A stretch of DNA of 64,000 bases from Bifidobacterium pseudolongum subsp. globosum (GTDB lineage: Bacteria > Actinomycetota > Actinomycetes > Actinomycetales > Bifidobacteriaceae), in contig NZ_RYUH01000009.1 of NCBI RefSeq assembly GCF_004155535.1, forward strand, positions 62,001-126,000, read 5' to 3'. Of the stretch, positions 8,756 through 17,451 are shown one piece after another (the stretch's first letter is position 1; the number at the start of each line of letters is the position of its first letter). The notes under the pieces were generated by a model. The model did not search any database, was not told where the DNA came from, and saw nothing but the letters and a program-made list of their open reading frames with translations. The translations under genes were made by a program, and so were the position numbers.

Positions 8756-9379
8756 ATGTCCACTCCATACCAAGACCCAAACAACAGCTTGTGGGACAGT
8801 CCGTTCAAGCTTGTCCAGGAGGCGCTGCCCACCGGCGCCAAGAACGCCGTGCGCATCGCCTACGCCATCATCGGCATCGCAGCGCTCGCGCTGGGCATCT
8901 GCCTGTTGGTGTGGCCGGGCGCCACACTCAAGGTGGCCTGCATTGTGCTCGGCATCTACTTCCTGGTCTCCGGCATTGTGCGCATTGTGAGCTCGATCGT
9001 TGAGGTCGGCCTGCCGGGTGGCTGGCGTGTGCTTGGCATCCTCATCGGCCTCATCCTCGTGGTGGGCGGCGTCGTCGTGCTCAAGAACGTCACCATCTCC
9101 ACGGCCATGCTCGCGGTCATGTTCACCCTCATCGTGGGCATCGGCTGGATCATGGAAGGCGTGATGTCGCTCGTGGAATCCTGGCAGGTCCAGGGCTCCG
9201 GCTGGGCGATCGCCTACGGCATCATTTCGATCATCGCCGGCTTCGTGCTGCTGTGCATGCCGATCGCATCCACGGTGTGGCTCATCATCTTCGGTGGCTG
9301 CGCCATGATCGTCATGGGCATCTTCGCGATCATCCGCGCGTTCACGTTCGGCCGTGCGTCGAAGAACGCCGCCAACTGA
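8756..9379 (+). CDS. DUF308/HdeD-like membrane protein
   Basis: 207 residues with six hydrophobic helices in three pairs (IAYAIIGIAALALGICLLVW, VACIVLGIYFLVSGIVRIV, VLGILIGLILVVGGVVVL and so on), the layout of the HdeD/DUF308 family. In enteric bacteria HdeD is linked to acid resistance; in Actinobacteria the role is not settled. The start follows GGAAGGGAA 6 bases upstream. It is a single gene closed by a terminator at 9410. The short basic C-terminus (GRASKNAAN) would face the cytoplasm. Confidence 0.8.
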   Translation: MSTPYQDPNNSLWDSPFKLVQEALPTGAKNAVRIAYAIIGIAALALGICLLVWPGATLKVACIVLGIYFLVSGIVRIVSSIVEVGLPGGWRVLGILIGLILVVGGVVVLKNVTISTAMLAVMFTLIVGIGWIMEGVMSLVESWQVQGSGWAIAYGIISIIAGFVLLCMPIASTVWLIIFGGCAMIVMGIFAIIRAFTFGRASKNAAN

Positions 9380-9409
9380 TTGACGCGCAGACGCGTTCCG
9401 TATTGCACA

Positions 9410-9440
9410 GGCCCGCTGGCTCAACCGCCGGCGGGCCTTT
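9410..9440 (+). terminator. Terminator after the DUF308-like gene
   Basis: GGCCCGC-T-GGC pairs with GCC-G-GCGGGCC around TCAACC, followed by TTT. It separates this gene from map. Confidence 0.8.
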
Positions 9441-9544
9441 GCTATGCACGCGCTGCGCGCCCGGTTGTAAGGCGCGGGGGATAGGCTGAAAGCGGTTGTG
9501 CACATAGGCATACACAAGTCATAAGTACAAAGGTGGCACATTTC

Positions 9545-10351
9545 ATGATTGAACTGAAAACCAACACCGAGATCGAGGAGATGAAACCGGCAGGCCGATT
9601 CGTGGGTGGCATTCTGCGCGACCTGCAGGAGTTCACCAAGGTGGGCACCAACCTGCTGGAAATCGACGAATTCGTACACCAGCGCATCGTGGACCGTCCG
9701 GGCGCGGAATCCTGCTACGTGGACTACGCGCCGGACTTCGGCACCGGCCCCTTCGCCCACTACATCTGCACGTCGGTGAACGACGCCGTGCTGCATGGCG
9801 TGCCGTACGACTACAACCTCAAAGACGGCGACCTGGTGAGCCTCGACCTGGCGATCAACGTGGACGGCTGGGTCGCCGACTCCGCCGTGAGCTTCGTGGT
9901 GGGCAAAGACAAGGACCCGGAAGACCTGCGCCTCATCAAGAGCACCCAGGAAGCACTCGCCGCCGGTATCGCCGCCGCACAGCCAGGCAACCGCCTCGGT
10001 GACATCTCGCATGCCATCGGCGACGTGGCGCGTGCCTATGGCTATCCGATCAACCTCGAGTTCGGCGGCCATGGCGTTGGCCGCATCATGCATGGCGACC
10101 CGCACGTGCCGAACGACGGCCGTGCACATCACGGCTACAAGCTGCGCCCGGGCCTGGTGATCGCCATCGAGCCGTGGTTCCTCAAGACGACCGACGAAAT
10201 CTATCAGGACCCGAAGGACGGCTGGACGCTGCGTAGCGAGGACGGCTCCCGCGGCGCCCACAGCGAGCATACGATCGCAATCACCGAAAGCGGACCGATT
10301 GTGCTCACACAGCGCGAAGACGATCCGATTTCGGCTGATTTCCAGGGCTGA
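9545..10351 (+). CDS. map: Methionine aminopeptidase, type I
   Basis: 268 residues. It removes the N-terminal methionine from new proteins in the cytoplasm. The five metal ligands of the pita-bread fold are visible: D101 and D112 (SLDLAINVDGWVAD), H176 (GGHGVGR), E209 (IEPWF) and E241 (AHSEHTI); H84 in VLHGVP is the conserved substrate-site histidine. I chose ATG 9545 because AAAGGTGG lies 8 bases upstream; a GTG at 9533 in frame overlaps that site and is less likely. It stands alone, with its own promoter region after the upstream terminator and a hairpin downstream. Confidence 0.95.
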   Translation: MIELKTNTEIEEMKPAGRFVGGILRDLQEFTKVGTNLLEIDEFVHQRIVDRPGAESCYVDYAPDFGTGPFAHYICTSVNDAVLHGVPYDYNLKDGDLVSLDLAINVDGWVADSAVSFVVGKDKDPEDLRLIKSTQEALAAGIAAAQPGNRLGDISHAIGDVARAYGYPINLEFGGHGVGRIMHGDPHVPNDGRAHHGYKLRPGLVIAIEPWFLKTTDEIYQDPKDGWTLRSEDGSRGAHSEHTIAITESGPIVLTQREDDPISADFQG

Positions 10352-10360
10352 ACCTATCCA

Positions 10361-10406
10361 GACCGTGCGGTCGTTGCACACAGATGTGTGAACTGGCCGC
10401 ACGGTC
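10361..10406 (+). terminator. Hairpin between map and gltA
   Basis: GACCGTGCGG (10361-10370) pairs exactly with CCGCACGGTC (10397-10406); a second stem CACAC/GTGTG lies inside the loop. No T-run follows, so it is either a weak terminator of map or part of the gltA leader. Confidence 0.5.
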
Positions 10407-10589
10407 GCGGCGTCCGCGTCCCCGCGATGGGGAAGACTCTGAGGCGCACGCGCTTTTGAGACACGGGAACGCCTCGAAACGCGAATACCCTATAGTGGTC
10501 GGCAGTGCCCGGAGCCGGATGGCGTGCGGACCGTACCCGGTCCCGCCACGGAACCGGGCGGAAGGAAGCATGAGCATACAGGAGGCGGC

Positions 10590-11882
10590 ATGGGTGTAGC
10601 GCAGTTGCATGTGGAATCCAATCAGTTCGAATTGCCGGTCGTACAGGCGAGCGCGGGCCCTGACGGTATCGTCATGTCGTCGTTGCGCAACGACAATTGG
10701 GTTTCGCTGGACCCCGGATTCCTGACGACCGCGCAGTGCGAGTCGAAGATCACCTACATCGATGGTGAGCATTCAATCCTGCGGTACCGCGGTTATCCGA
10801 TTGAACAGCTGTGCGAGCGTTCCGACTTCCTTGAGGTCTCATGGCTGCTGCGCAACGGCGAGCTGCCGACGCAAGCGCAGTACGAGAAGTTCGTTGACGA
10901 CATCAACCACCATACGATGGTCGGCGAGGACTTCCGCACTTTCATGGCCTCGTTCCCGCGTGAGGCGCAGCCGATGAGCGTCATGGCCTCCGCCATCAAC
11001 GCGCTCGCCACCTTCAACCCCGACACGACCGACATCACCGATCCGGATCAACTTGACGAAGCGGCCACGATCATCATGGCGAAAGCGCGCACGGTTGTCA
11101 GCTACATCCTGCGTCGCCGGCGTGACGAGCCGATGCTCTACCCGGATTACGCGCGCGGCTATGTCGATGATTTCATCCGCATGTGCTTCGCTGTGCCGTA
11201 TGAGCAGTTCGAATCCGACCCGTTGTACGTGCATGCGCTCGGCCGTCTGCTCATCATCCATGCTGACCATGAGCAGAACTGTTCGACGTCCGTCGTGCGC
11301 ATTGCCGGCTCTGCGCACGCGAACCTGTATTCTGCCGTGGCCGCCGGCATCAACGCGCTGTCTGGCCCGCTGCACGGCGGTGCGAACGAAGCAGCCCTGC
11401 GTCAACTCATGGCGATTCGTGATTCCGGCATGAGTGTGCGCGAATTCGTCGACCGCGCCAAGCGCAACGGCGACCGCATCTCCGGGCTGGGGCACCGCGT
11501 CTACAAGTCCTACGACCCGCGCGCGGCAATCGCGAAGCACTATCTGGGCAAGATCATGGAGCGGACGGACACGCTCAAACTGCTGCCGGGGGACGAGGAG
11601 CTGTTCGATGTGGCGCTGGAGCTTGAGGACATCGCGCTGCACGACGACTATTTCATCTCGCGCCACCTGTACCCGAATGTCGACTTCTACACCGGCCTGA
11701 TCTACCGAGCGATCGGTTTCGGCCCCTCGATGTTCACGCCGCTGTTCGCGCTTGGCCGCATACCTGGCTGGATCGCCCAGTACCGCGAGATGCTCGCCGA
11801 CCCGATGACGAAGATCGGCCGCCCGCGCCAGGTGTACACCGGCGAAGTGCTGCGTGACTATGTGCCGATGGACGAAAGATGA
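10590..11882 (+). CDS. gltA: Citrate synthase
   Basis: 430 residues, type of Gram-positive and enteric citrate synthases. It condenses oxaloacetate and acetyl-CoA. Conserved active-site segments include SALSGPLHGGANE-like sequence (NALSGPLHGGAN), GLGHRVYKSYDPRA and FYTGLIYRAIGF. Bifidobacteria do not run a full citric acid cycle, so the enzyme probably feeds 2-oxoglutarate for glutamate. The start is fixed by GGAGG at 10581. The stop codon overlaps the start of the response regulator gene by four bases (ATGA), which couples a central-metabolism gene to the bacteriocin cassette. Confidence 0.96.
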   Translation: MGVAQLHVESNQFELPVVQASAGPDGIVMSSLRNDNWVSLDPGFLTTAQCESKITYIDGEHSILRYRGYPIEQLCERSDFLEVSWLLRNGELPTQAQYEKFVDDINHHTMVGEDFRTFMASFPREAQPMSVMASAINALATFNPDTTDITDPDQLDEAATIIMAKARTVVSYILRRRRDEPMLYPDYARGYVDDFIRMCFAVPYEQFESDPLYVHALGRLLIIHADHEQNCSTSVVRIAGSAHANLYSAVAAGINALSGPLHGGANEAALRQLMAIRDSGMSVREFVDRAKRNGDRISGLGHRVYKSYDPRAAIAKHYLGKIMERTDTLKLLPGDEELFDVALELEDIALHDDYFISRHLYPNVDFYTGLIYRAIGFGPSMFTPLFALGRIPGWIAQYREMLADPMTKIGRPRQVYTGEVLRDYVPMDER

Positions 11883-12523
11883 GCAAACATGCCGGGGAAG
11901 CGGTGCGCGTCGGTATTCTCGACAATGACGCATGCGCCCTCGAATTCATCACCGGTCTCGTGCAACGGCACTATGCGCGATTATCGATGCAGGTGACCAT
12001 ACGTGCGAGCATGTTTCCCACCGAGATGCTGCGAGCATGCACATATACGGAATCTGTTCCCAACGTGCTGCTGCTTGACATGTCGTTGAACGGAGTCGGT
12101 GGGCTGGATATCGCGCAACAGTTGCGTGTACGTGCACCACACATGCGCATCATCGGCATGACCGCGTATGATGTGGAACTCTACCGTCGGGATCCAGACA
12201 GCGCGGTACTCGACGAACTGCTTGACAAAAGCACGCTGCGCGCGACGTTGCCGGCACTGTTGCCTCGCATTATTCCCTCCATCTCCGAAGATGCACTCAC
12301 TCAGACTGACTGCTGTGCACAGACCGAACGGGAGCGCCGATTCGCCGCGCTCTCGCACAAAGAACTTGAAGTCGTCATGATGAGCGCAAACCGCGTTGGT
12401 AACCGACAGATCGCACGCAGACTCGGTATCGAGGAGGCGACGGTATTCTCATACCGCCGTAATATCAAGCGTAAACTCAATTGCGAAGATTGGTACGATG
12501 TGCTTGATCTGTACCGTTCATAA
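11879..12523 (+). CDS. LuxR-type response regulator of the bacteriocin cassette
   Basis: 214 residues. Receiver domain at ~10-125 with the phospho-acceptor D67 in VLLLDMSLNG and acidic residues D15/D17 near the N-terminus; the usual lysine region reads LLDKSTL. The C-terminal ~155-205 is a LuxR/NarL helix-turn-helix (LSHKELEVV, NRQIARRLGIEEATV). It would bind DNA after phosphorylation by the kinase encoded next. Start at ATG 11879 overlaps the gltA stop; a GTG at 11903 is a weaker alternative. Base composition falls at this gene compared with gltA, which marks the left end of a likely acquired cassette. Confidence 0.88.
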   Translation: MSKHAGEAVRVGILDNDACALEFITGLVQRHYARLSMQVTIRASMFPTEMLRACTYTESVPNVLLLDMSLNGVGGLDIAQQLRVRAPHMRIIGMTAYDVELYRRDPDSAVLDELLDKSTLRATLPALLPRIIPSISEDALTQTDCCAQTERERRFAALSHKELEVVMMSANRVGNRQIARRLGIEEATVFSYRRNIKRKLNCEDWYDVLDLYRS

Positions 12524-12545
12524 ACAGATGAGTACAGGGGGCGAT

Positions 12546-13670
12546 ATGGGGGATATGAACGATGTGCCGGATGTGATGAGACGGTACGTTCGACTGACGG
12601 TCATACTTATCTGCATCTGCGTGATTGGTTACGAACTTGTACTCACCAACTATGGATACCATGCCGGAGTCTGTGTGTTCCTGTCGCTGTGCATTGCGGC
12701 ATGCGGCACGGTGATGGTGCTCGCTCCCGTCATCGGCTCTGCAATAACACTGGCTGTGTTCGTGCTCGCCTCGATTATGCAGGCGCCATTGCCATTGCCT
12801 CTCGTGGGGCTGCTGATGGTCGCATGCATGATGGTCACGTATTGGCAGGTGGCCATCGGAATCTTTGCGACCACCGCGATGTGTGTTGTGGGAGTGTGCA
12901 ATATACAGACTGTTTCGTTTGGTATGCCGGATGTCAAGCGAGCCTATGTGTATGCGGCTGCGGCGTTGATCGCCATTGGCGCAGGTTTGGCATTGCGCGT
13001 CTGGAGGCGCCAGCATGAATTGCTCGAGCATGCGCGCGAAGCGGCGTCTCGGCGACGGGTGGCGCGCACATTGCATGATCGGGTGGCCAACGACATCAAC
13101 GACATCATCATGATGGTCGAACACCAGTTGGAATCCCAAGAGGAGAGCATGAGCGATGCCCGTTTGGAGCTGCTGAACAGTAGGGCGCGTCATGCACTGG
13201 CGGGCGTACGCCGGGCGATTGTCGAGCTTGAGGCGAGCGAAGCAGATATGAATCTGGTTGCAGACGCCCCCCGTGAACGGGGGCAAGCCGAACACGATCT
13301 GTGCGTGCAGGCGACCCGGTACCATGAAGGACTTCTTGATTCGGGATTTCAGGGAGAACTGCTGATTCTGAATAAGAATGCGCTGCGGAATGTGCGGTCG
13401 CAACTTGCCGACGATCTGTTGCGGGAATTGTTTGGGAATATCACAAGATATGCCGATAAGCATCATGACTACTGCGTGATTCTGTCGTGCACGCAGACCC
13501 ATCTGGGGGTGGGCGTCACCGACGTCATTCGCGACCCCGAGACCTGTGAGCATGGATTGGGCACTGGTCTGCGTGCTCTGCACAACCGTGTGGAGGAGCG
13601 TGGCGGGACTCTTGATGTCGAGTTGGACGGCGCATATTGGAATTGCCAAGTCAGTGTTCCGCTGACGTGA
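12546..13670 (+). CDS. Membrane sensor histidine kinase of the bacteriocin cassette
   Basis: 374 residues from ATG 12546; starts at 12528 and 12555 are also possible (AGGGGG lies at 12535-12541). The first ~155 residues hold about six membrane helices and almost no outer loop, as in NarL-partner kinases that sense within or near the membrane. The dimerisation helix RRVARTLHDRVANDI carries the phospho-histidine (H177). The ATPase domain has an N box (LLRELFGNITRYAD) and a G box (GLGTGLRALHNRVEERGG). It very probably phosphorylates the regulator just upstream. The neighbours downstream suggest control of the bacteriocin, perhaps by the peptide itself or by wall stress; that part is inference. 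Confidence 0.85.
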   Translation: MGDMNDVPDVMRRYVRLTVILICICVIGYELVLTNYGYHAGVCVFLSLCIAACGTVMVLAPVIGSAITLAVFVLASIMQAPLPLPLVGLLMVACMMVTYWQVAIGIFATTAMCVVGVCNIQTVSFGMPDVKRAYVYAAAALIAIGAGLALRVWRRQHELLEHAREAASRRRVARTLHDRVANDINDIIMMVEHQLESQEESMSDARLELLNSRARHALAGVRRAIVELEASEADMNLVADAPRERGQAEHDLCVQATRYHEGLLDSGFQGELLILNKNALRNVRSQLADDLLRELFGNITRYADKHHDYCVILSCTQTHLGVGVTDVIRDPETCEHGLGTGLRALHNRVEERGGTLDVELDGAYWNCQVSVPLT

Positions 13671-13690
13671 GTTCCGGTATATCGGCCATG

Positions 13691-13710
13691 TTTTGCAGGT
13701 TTCTGCAAAA
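13691..13710. promoter_or_regulatory. Perfect inverted repeat upstream of the bacteriocin gene
   Basis: TTTTGCAG-GTTT-CTGCAAAA is an 8-bp dyad 20 bases after the kinase stop and about 70 bases before the bacteriocin start. It may be the operator for the cassette's regulator, or a weak terminator that separates regulatory genes from the toxin gene. Confidence 0.45.
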
Positions 13711-13778
13711 CCGCGAAAATAAGCCAGATTCTTTTTATGGTGGATTTGTCAATGAAAACACCCACGAAAGGTGGCACC

Positions 13779-14141
13779 ATGAAGAGGAAGATCACGGCAG
13801 TCTTGTTGTCAGCGGCATGGGGATTGACGGCCTGCGGCATGCCATTGGCCGCTTCGGCAGCAGAAATCTCAACGGCACCCCAGCAGAGGATGTCCGGGAA
13901 TTCGGATTCGGGAGTCATGCCGCTGGCTGAGGCGTTTCCTGTGGAAGGCGGCACTTGGCAGTATGGGAGGAACCTCGTCAAGGCCTGGTCCAACTACTAT
14001 CATCCGACAAAGCCGCATGCATCCACCGTGACATCTGGGAATAAGCGGTCTGTCTCTGCCAATACACGTGCAGGGTATTGGTCGTATGCGACGTTGAATG
14101 GTTTCTATTCAAGCGCGAATTACTACTACCGGGTTCTGTAG
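13779..14141 (+). CDS. Lactococcin 972-type bacteriocin precursor
   Basis: 120 residues. A Sec signal peptide (MKRKITAVLLSAAWGL, cleavage near ASA at ~26-28) is followed by a ~28-residue segment and then the signature of the family: VEGGTWQYG at 55-63, SNYYHPTKPH in the middle, AGYWSYA and a C-terminal NYYYRVL. From E56 to the end there are 65 residues, almost the 66 of mature lactococcin 972, which starts EGTWQHG and blocks septum formation by binding lipid II. The extra segment between signal and mature part is not present in the 91-residue lactococcin precursor as I remember it and may be a true propeptide. The start follows AAAGGTGG. The next two genes are the family's usual partners. Confidence 0.88.
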   Translation: MKRKITAVLLSAAWGLTACGMPLAASAAEISTAPQQRMSGNSDSGVMPLAEAFPVEGGTWQYGRNLVKAWSNYYHPTKPHASTVTSGNKRSVSANTRAGYWSYATLNGFYSSANYYYRVL

Positions 14142-14181
14142 CTCACCGAAGAGCATCGGCTGATTTTACGGAGGATGACGC

Positions 14182-16176
14182 ATGCGAGGTACACGCCGTG
14201 TAATACAGGCAATTATCGCCGTTATGGTGGCAGTGATGGGGTGGATGGCTGCATCTCAGATTGTTGAAGATGAAACCATGTACCCTGCGGATACACGCTA
14301 TCAGACATGGGCTGATTTTGCCGATGTGCATGTGCCGAAGAGCCAGCTGATGCGTGAAATGGCAGAGATCGGCAATCGCAGTGGTGCGCGTATCGTGCTA
14401 CTTCGTGCTGGTTCCGATTCTCATACGATCGACCTTGTCGCCATAGCGCATGGGGAACCGGCGGGCGATGCTATTGATTGGTATTCCAGCTCACGCAAGG
14501 GTGTATGGCTTCCAGCCGATACACTCTTGGAGACTTCGCTCACCGGCTCCTACGCGTTCTCGAGCAGTGCGGCTGCCGACGATTTCTCACGATGGCTTGC
14601 CGGACACGGAGGCAGAACCGGCATGATACAGCGATTGCCGTTCGGTGTGTCTGTGGATTACATGCTGCATAACTCCGGTACATCATATGCGGTTGCTGCG
14701 TTGATTGTGCTGCTCATCGCAATCGTATGGGCATACTCATGCCAGCAATATCGTTCACGCGCGGTTCGCATCATGTCGGGTGTGCTGCCGCGTCAGGTGA
14801 TCTTGCAGGATTTCTGCACGCAGTTGTGGCATATGATTTCCGCTGCATTGGTATCTGGATGCGTAGTGGTGCTCGTGGTGTGTTGCATTCATGGTTGGCG
14901 TGATACCGGAAGATTCCTGACGGTATTCGCACAGTACGCACTGATTTTTGTACTGATTGCAATGTTCGCGATTATGATGGCGTTGCTGGTACTGCGTCCG
15001 CGTGTGCGCATCATAGCTGAACGAAGCATGCCTTTTTCTCGCATGCATGGAGGCAATGTGGTGTTGTGCTCCGTGACGGCCATATTGACCATGCTGTCGC
15101 TCGCGGTCGGAATTGGTGCCATTGCGCAGCATCGGGCGACAATGCGTGATCTGCATTTGTGGCAGCCCTTGGGGGGTGTGGTGTCGGCAGACCTAAGCCT
15201 CTTCGCCGATGAGGACTATTGGCAGGCGCATCAGGATCAGTTACGGGAGGCCTTTGTGCAGCTTGAAGACAAGCATGACCTGGCGCTTTCGGAATCCGTG
15301 GCACTGTTCTTTACTCCGTCGCAAGGCGATATGCCGACGACTGAGCAGATACGTCAGGCTGTTGCGCCTTACGACGATGTGGTGGTATGCAATTCGACGT
15401 TCCTGACAATGTTTCAGGTACCCAATGATGAGCTCTCTCGGGTGTCGATCAGCGAGTTGACGCCACAACTGCGGGACAACGTCATCGAGTACAGCAAACT
15501 TTGGACGGTCGATGGTGGTGCATCGATGGGAGAGCGTCTCTACCGTTGGACAGGCGACAGTGCATTCCCGTCCCTGACCTACGGACAGGCAACTGGTGCC
15601 ATGAGGCAATCACGCAATCCCCTTATCATCCTCATCGATGAACCGGCGCGGACCCTGAGCCTCAGTGGTTTCCTCCTGCCGGCGCTATCCAATGGCAATC
15701 TCGTATTCACCAGCGCCGATTCATTGAGAAACACATTGCAGCAATATGGTGTGGAAGAACTGATCTCATCTACAAGCACCATCGCCAATGCGGTGTATAC
15801 CCGCACGGTTTGGCTGCAAACCACCATTGTCGGATGTGCGACAGCGGTTGTCATCTGCATAATCGCCATGCTGTCATTGCTGTGGTTCTCAGCGCAGACG
15901 TGGAGTGTGGAGCATTCGCATTTGATCTTCGTGCGGCACACGGCAGGCCAGCGCTTCAGTAGAATCGCCTTGCATCGGGTGATGATGGTCGCGGCTGCAT
16001 TGGTGCTCATTATGCCGTTGGTCATGGCTATATTGCCCCAGCTATCGGTTGTGGAACTTGCTGATAATACGTCCATGTGGCTATCCGTGTATGTGCTAAC
16101 AGCCATAGGCTTCAATGCGATTCTGACCGTGCTCGCGACACGACGGCGATACTTCGCCATGGCGCATCGGGAATAG
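14182..16176 (+). CDS. Bacteriocin-associated integral membrane protein (lactococcin 972 cluster)
   Basis: 664 residues. One helix at ~9-29, an outer domain of ~140 residues, then helices at about 172-192, 215-235 and 253-275 and another around 295-318, a second large outer domain, and three helices at the C-terminus (AVVICIIAMLSLLWFS, MMVAAALVLIMPLVMAI, VYVLTAIGFNAILTVL). This matches the large permease-like proteins found next to lactococcin-972-type genes and resembling FtsX/MacB permeases. With the following ATPase it should form an ABC complex for immunity or export; since the precursor has a Sec signal, immunity is the more likely role. The start follows CGGAGGATGAC. Confidence 0.85.
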   Translation: MRGTRRVIQAIIAVMVAVMGWMAASQIVEDETMYPADTRYQTWADFADVHVPKSQLMREMAEIGNRSGARIVLLRAGSDSHTIDLVAIAHGEPAGDAIDWYSSSRKGVWLPADTLLETSLTGSYAFSSSAAADDFSRWLAGHGGRTGMIQRLPFGVSVDYMLHNSGTSYAVAALIVLLIAIVWAYSCQQYRSRAVRIMSGVLPRQVILQDFCTQLWHMISAALVSGCVVVLVVCCIHGWRDTGRFLTVFAQYALIFVLIAMFAIMMALLVLRPRVRIIAERSMPFSRMHGGNVVLCSVTAILTMLSLAVGIGAIAQHRATMRDLHLWQPLGGVVSADLSLFADEDYWQAHQDQLREAFVQLEDKHDLALSESVALFFTPSQGDMPTTEQIRQAVAPYDDVVVCNSTFLTMFQVPNDELSRVSISELTPQLRDNVIEYSKLWTVDGGASMGERLYRWTGDSAFPSLTYGQATGAMRQSRNPLIILIDEPARTLSLSGFLLPALSNGNLVFTSADSLRNTLQQYGVEELISSTSTIANAVYTRTVWLQTTIVGCATAVVICIIAMLSLLWFSAQTWSVEHSHLIFVRHTAGQRFSRIALHRVMMVAAALVLIMPLVMAILPQLSVVELADNTSMWLSVYVLTAIGFNAILTVLATRRRYFAMAHRE

Positions 16177-16260
16177 GCACACACACATGAATTCGTGGAA
16201 ATATCGGTAACAACAACCTTGGAACAGGAAACGGCAACATAAGGTAGTCAGGAGGCTTGC

Positions 16261-16917
16261 ATGAGCGGCATAACTGTTTCATCACTCGGGTATTCGATTC
16301 GTGGACATCAGATACTCCATAATGTGAATTTGGCATGCCATTCGGGTACTGTAACCGCACTCAGGGGCCGGTCGGGATGTGGGAAAACCACGTTGTTGGA
16401 TCTGCTCGGTATGCTGCTGATTCCCACCACTGGTTCCATTGGTGTGAACGGCATGGCTACGGAACATTGGAAGGACGGGCAGCGTTGCCGATTCTGGCAC
16501 GACCATGCAGCGTTCGTCTTCCAGGATTATGGCATGATTCCCCATGAAAACGTGCTGTATAACATCACCTTGAATAGACGCGAGGCAAGACACGCCGCGA
16601 AGCATCTTCCAAGGAAAATGGCCGCTATTCTCTCATATCTCAGGTTAGAAGACAGATATCTTGAGCCGATAGACGCATTGTCTGGCGGCGAGCGCCAGCG
16701 GGTGAGCGTGGCCCGTGCGTTATGGAAAGATGCTGATTACGTGTTCGCTGACGAACCGACGGCATCCTTGGACGCAGAGAACAAGCGGATTGTGACGAAT
16801 CTGCTGTTCGATCTGGCAGCCAAGGGGGTATGCGTGGTGATTGCCACTCACGATGATGACCTTGTTGCGAAGTCCCACCAGTCGATTGACGTCGAGCGCT
16901 TCTCGCCGACCCGATGA
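16261..16917 (+). CDS. ABC transporter ATP-binding protein of the bacteriocin cassette
   Basis: 218 residues, one nucleotide-binding domain. Walker A GRSGCGKTT at 36-44, Q-loop FVFQDYGMIPHENV, signature LSGGERQRV, Walker B YVFADEPTASLD, switch histidine in ATHDDD. It is of the MacB/LolD class and of the type that accompanies lactococcin-972-like bacteriocins. It powers the membrane protein encoded 84 bases upstream. The start follows GGAGGCTTGC. It is the last gene of the cassette and ends 24 bases from the convergent rlmH, where GC content rises again. Confidence 0.88.
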   Translation: MSGITVSSLGYSIRGHQILHNVNLACHSGTVTALRGRSGCGKTTLLDLLGMLLIPTTGSIGVNGMATEHWKDGQRCRFWHDHAAFVFQDYGMIPHENVLYNITLNRREARHAAKHLPRKMAAILSYLRLEDRYLEPIDALSGGERQRVSVARALWKDADYVFADEPTASLDAENKRIVTNLLFDLAAKGVCVVIATHDDDLVAKSHQSIDVERFSPTR

Positions 16918-16941
16918 TGGGGATTCGGCTCCCGCGTCGTT

Positions 16942-17421
16942 CTATTTGTGGTACGGCTCGTGCGCGTTGATCTTGAAACCGCGGTAGACCTGCTCAAGCA
17001 GGATCACGCGCATGAGCTGGTGCGGGAACGTCATCTTCGAGAAGCTCAGCAGCATGTTGGCGCGTGTGAGCACGCGCGGGTCAAGGCCGAGTGAGCCGCC
17101 GATCACGAATTGCACATGGCTCACGCCATGTAGGCCCCATTGCGCGATGTGCGCCGCGAGCTGTTCGCTCGTCAGTTGCTTGCCTTCGATGGCCAGCGCG
17201 ACCACGGTGGCGTTGTCGCGCAGGTGCTTGAGGATGCGGTCGCCCTCTTTCGCCTTGATCTGTTCGTTCACCGCGTCCGAGGCGTGTTCCGGCGTCTTTT
17301 CGTCGGCCACTTCGATGACGCTTATTTTGGCGAAGCGGGACAGCCGCTTGCTGTATTCGGCGATGGCGTCTTTGAGATAACGTTCCTTGATCTTGCCCAC
17401 GCAGACGATGTCGATGTTCAT
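16942..17421 (-). CDS. rlmH: 23S rRNA pseudouridine-1915 N3-methyltransferase
   Basis: 159 residues, the standard length. It is a SPOUT-class enzyme that methylates pseudouridine 1915 in helix 69 of 23S rRNA, using SAM, on the assembled ribosome. The knot motif VIGGSLGLD and the C-terminal SKMTFPHQLMRVILLEQVYR with final PYHK are diagnostic. I chose the ATG giving MNIDIVCVGK; five codons upstream another ATG exists, but GGAAGG is better placed for this one. It follows dapD on the same strand, separated by an 18-bp palindrome. Confidence 0.95.
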   Translation of the reverse strand: MNIDIVCVGKIKERYLKDAIAEYSKRLSRFAKISVIEVADEKTPEHASDAVNEQIKAKEGDRILKHLRDNATVVALAIEGKQLTSEQLAAHIAQWGLHGVSHVQFVIGGSLGLDPRVLTRANMLLSFSKMTFPHQLMRVILLEQVYRGFKINAHEPYHK

Positions 17422-17451
17422 AGGGGAGCCTTCCACGGAAAAGGCACGCTA

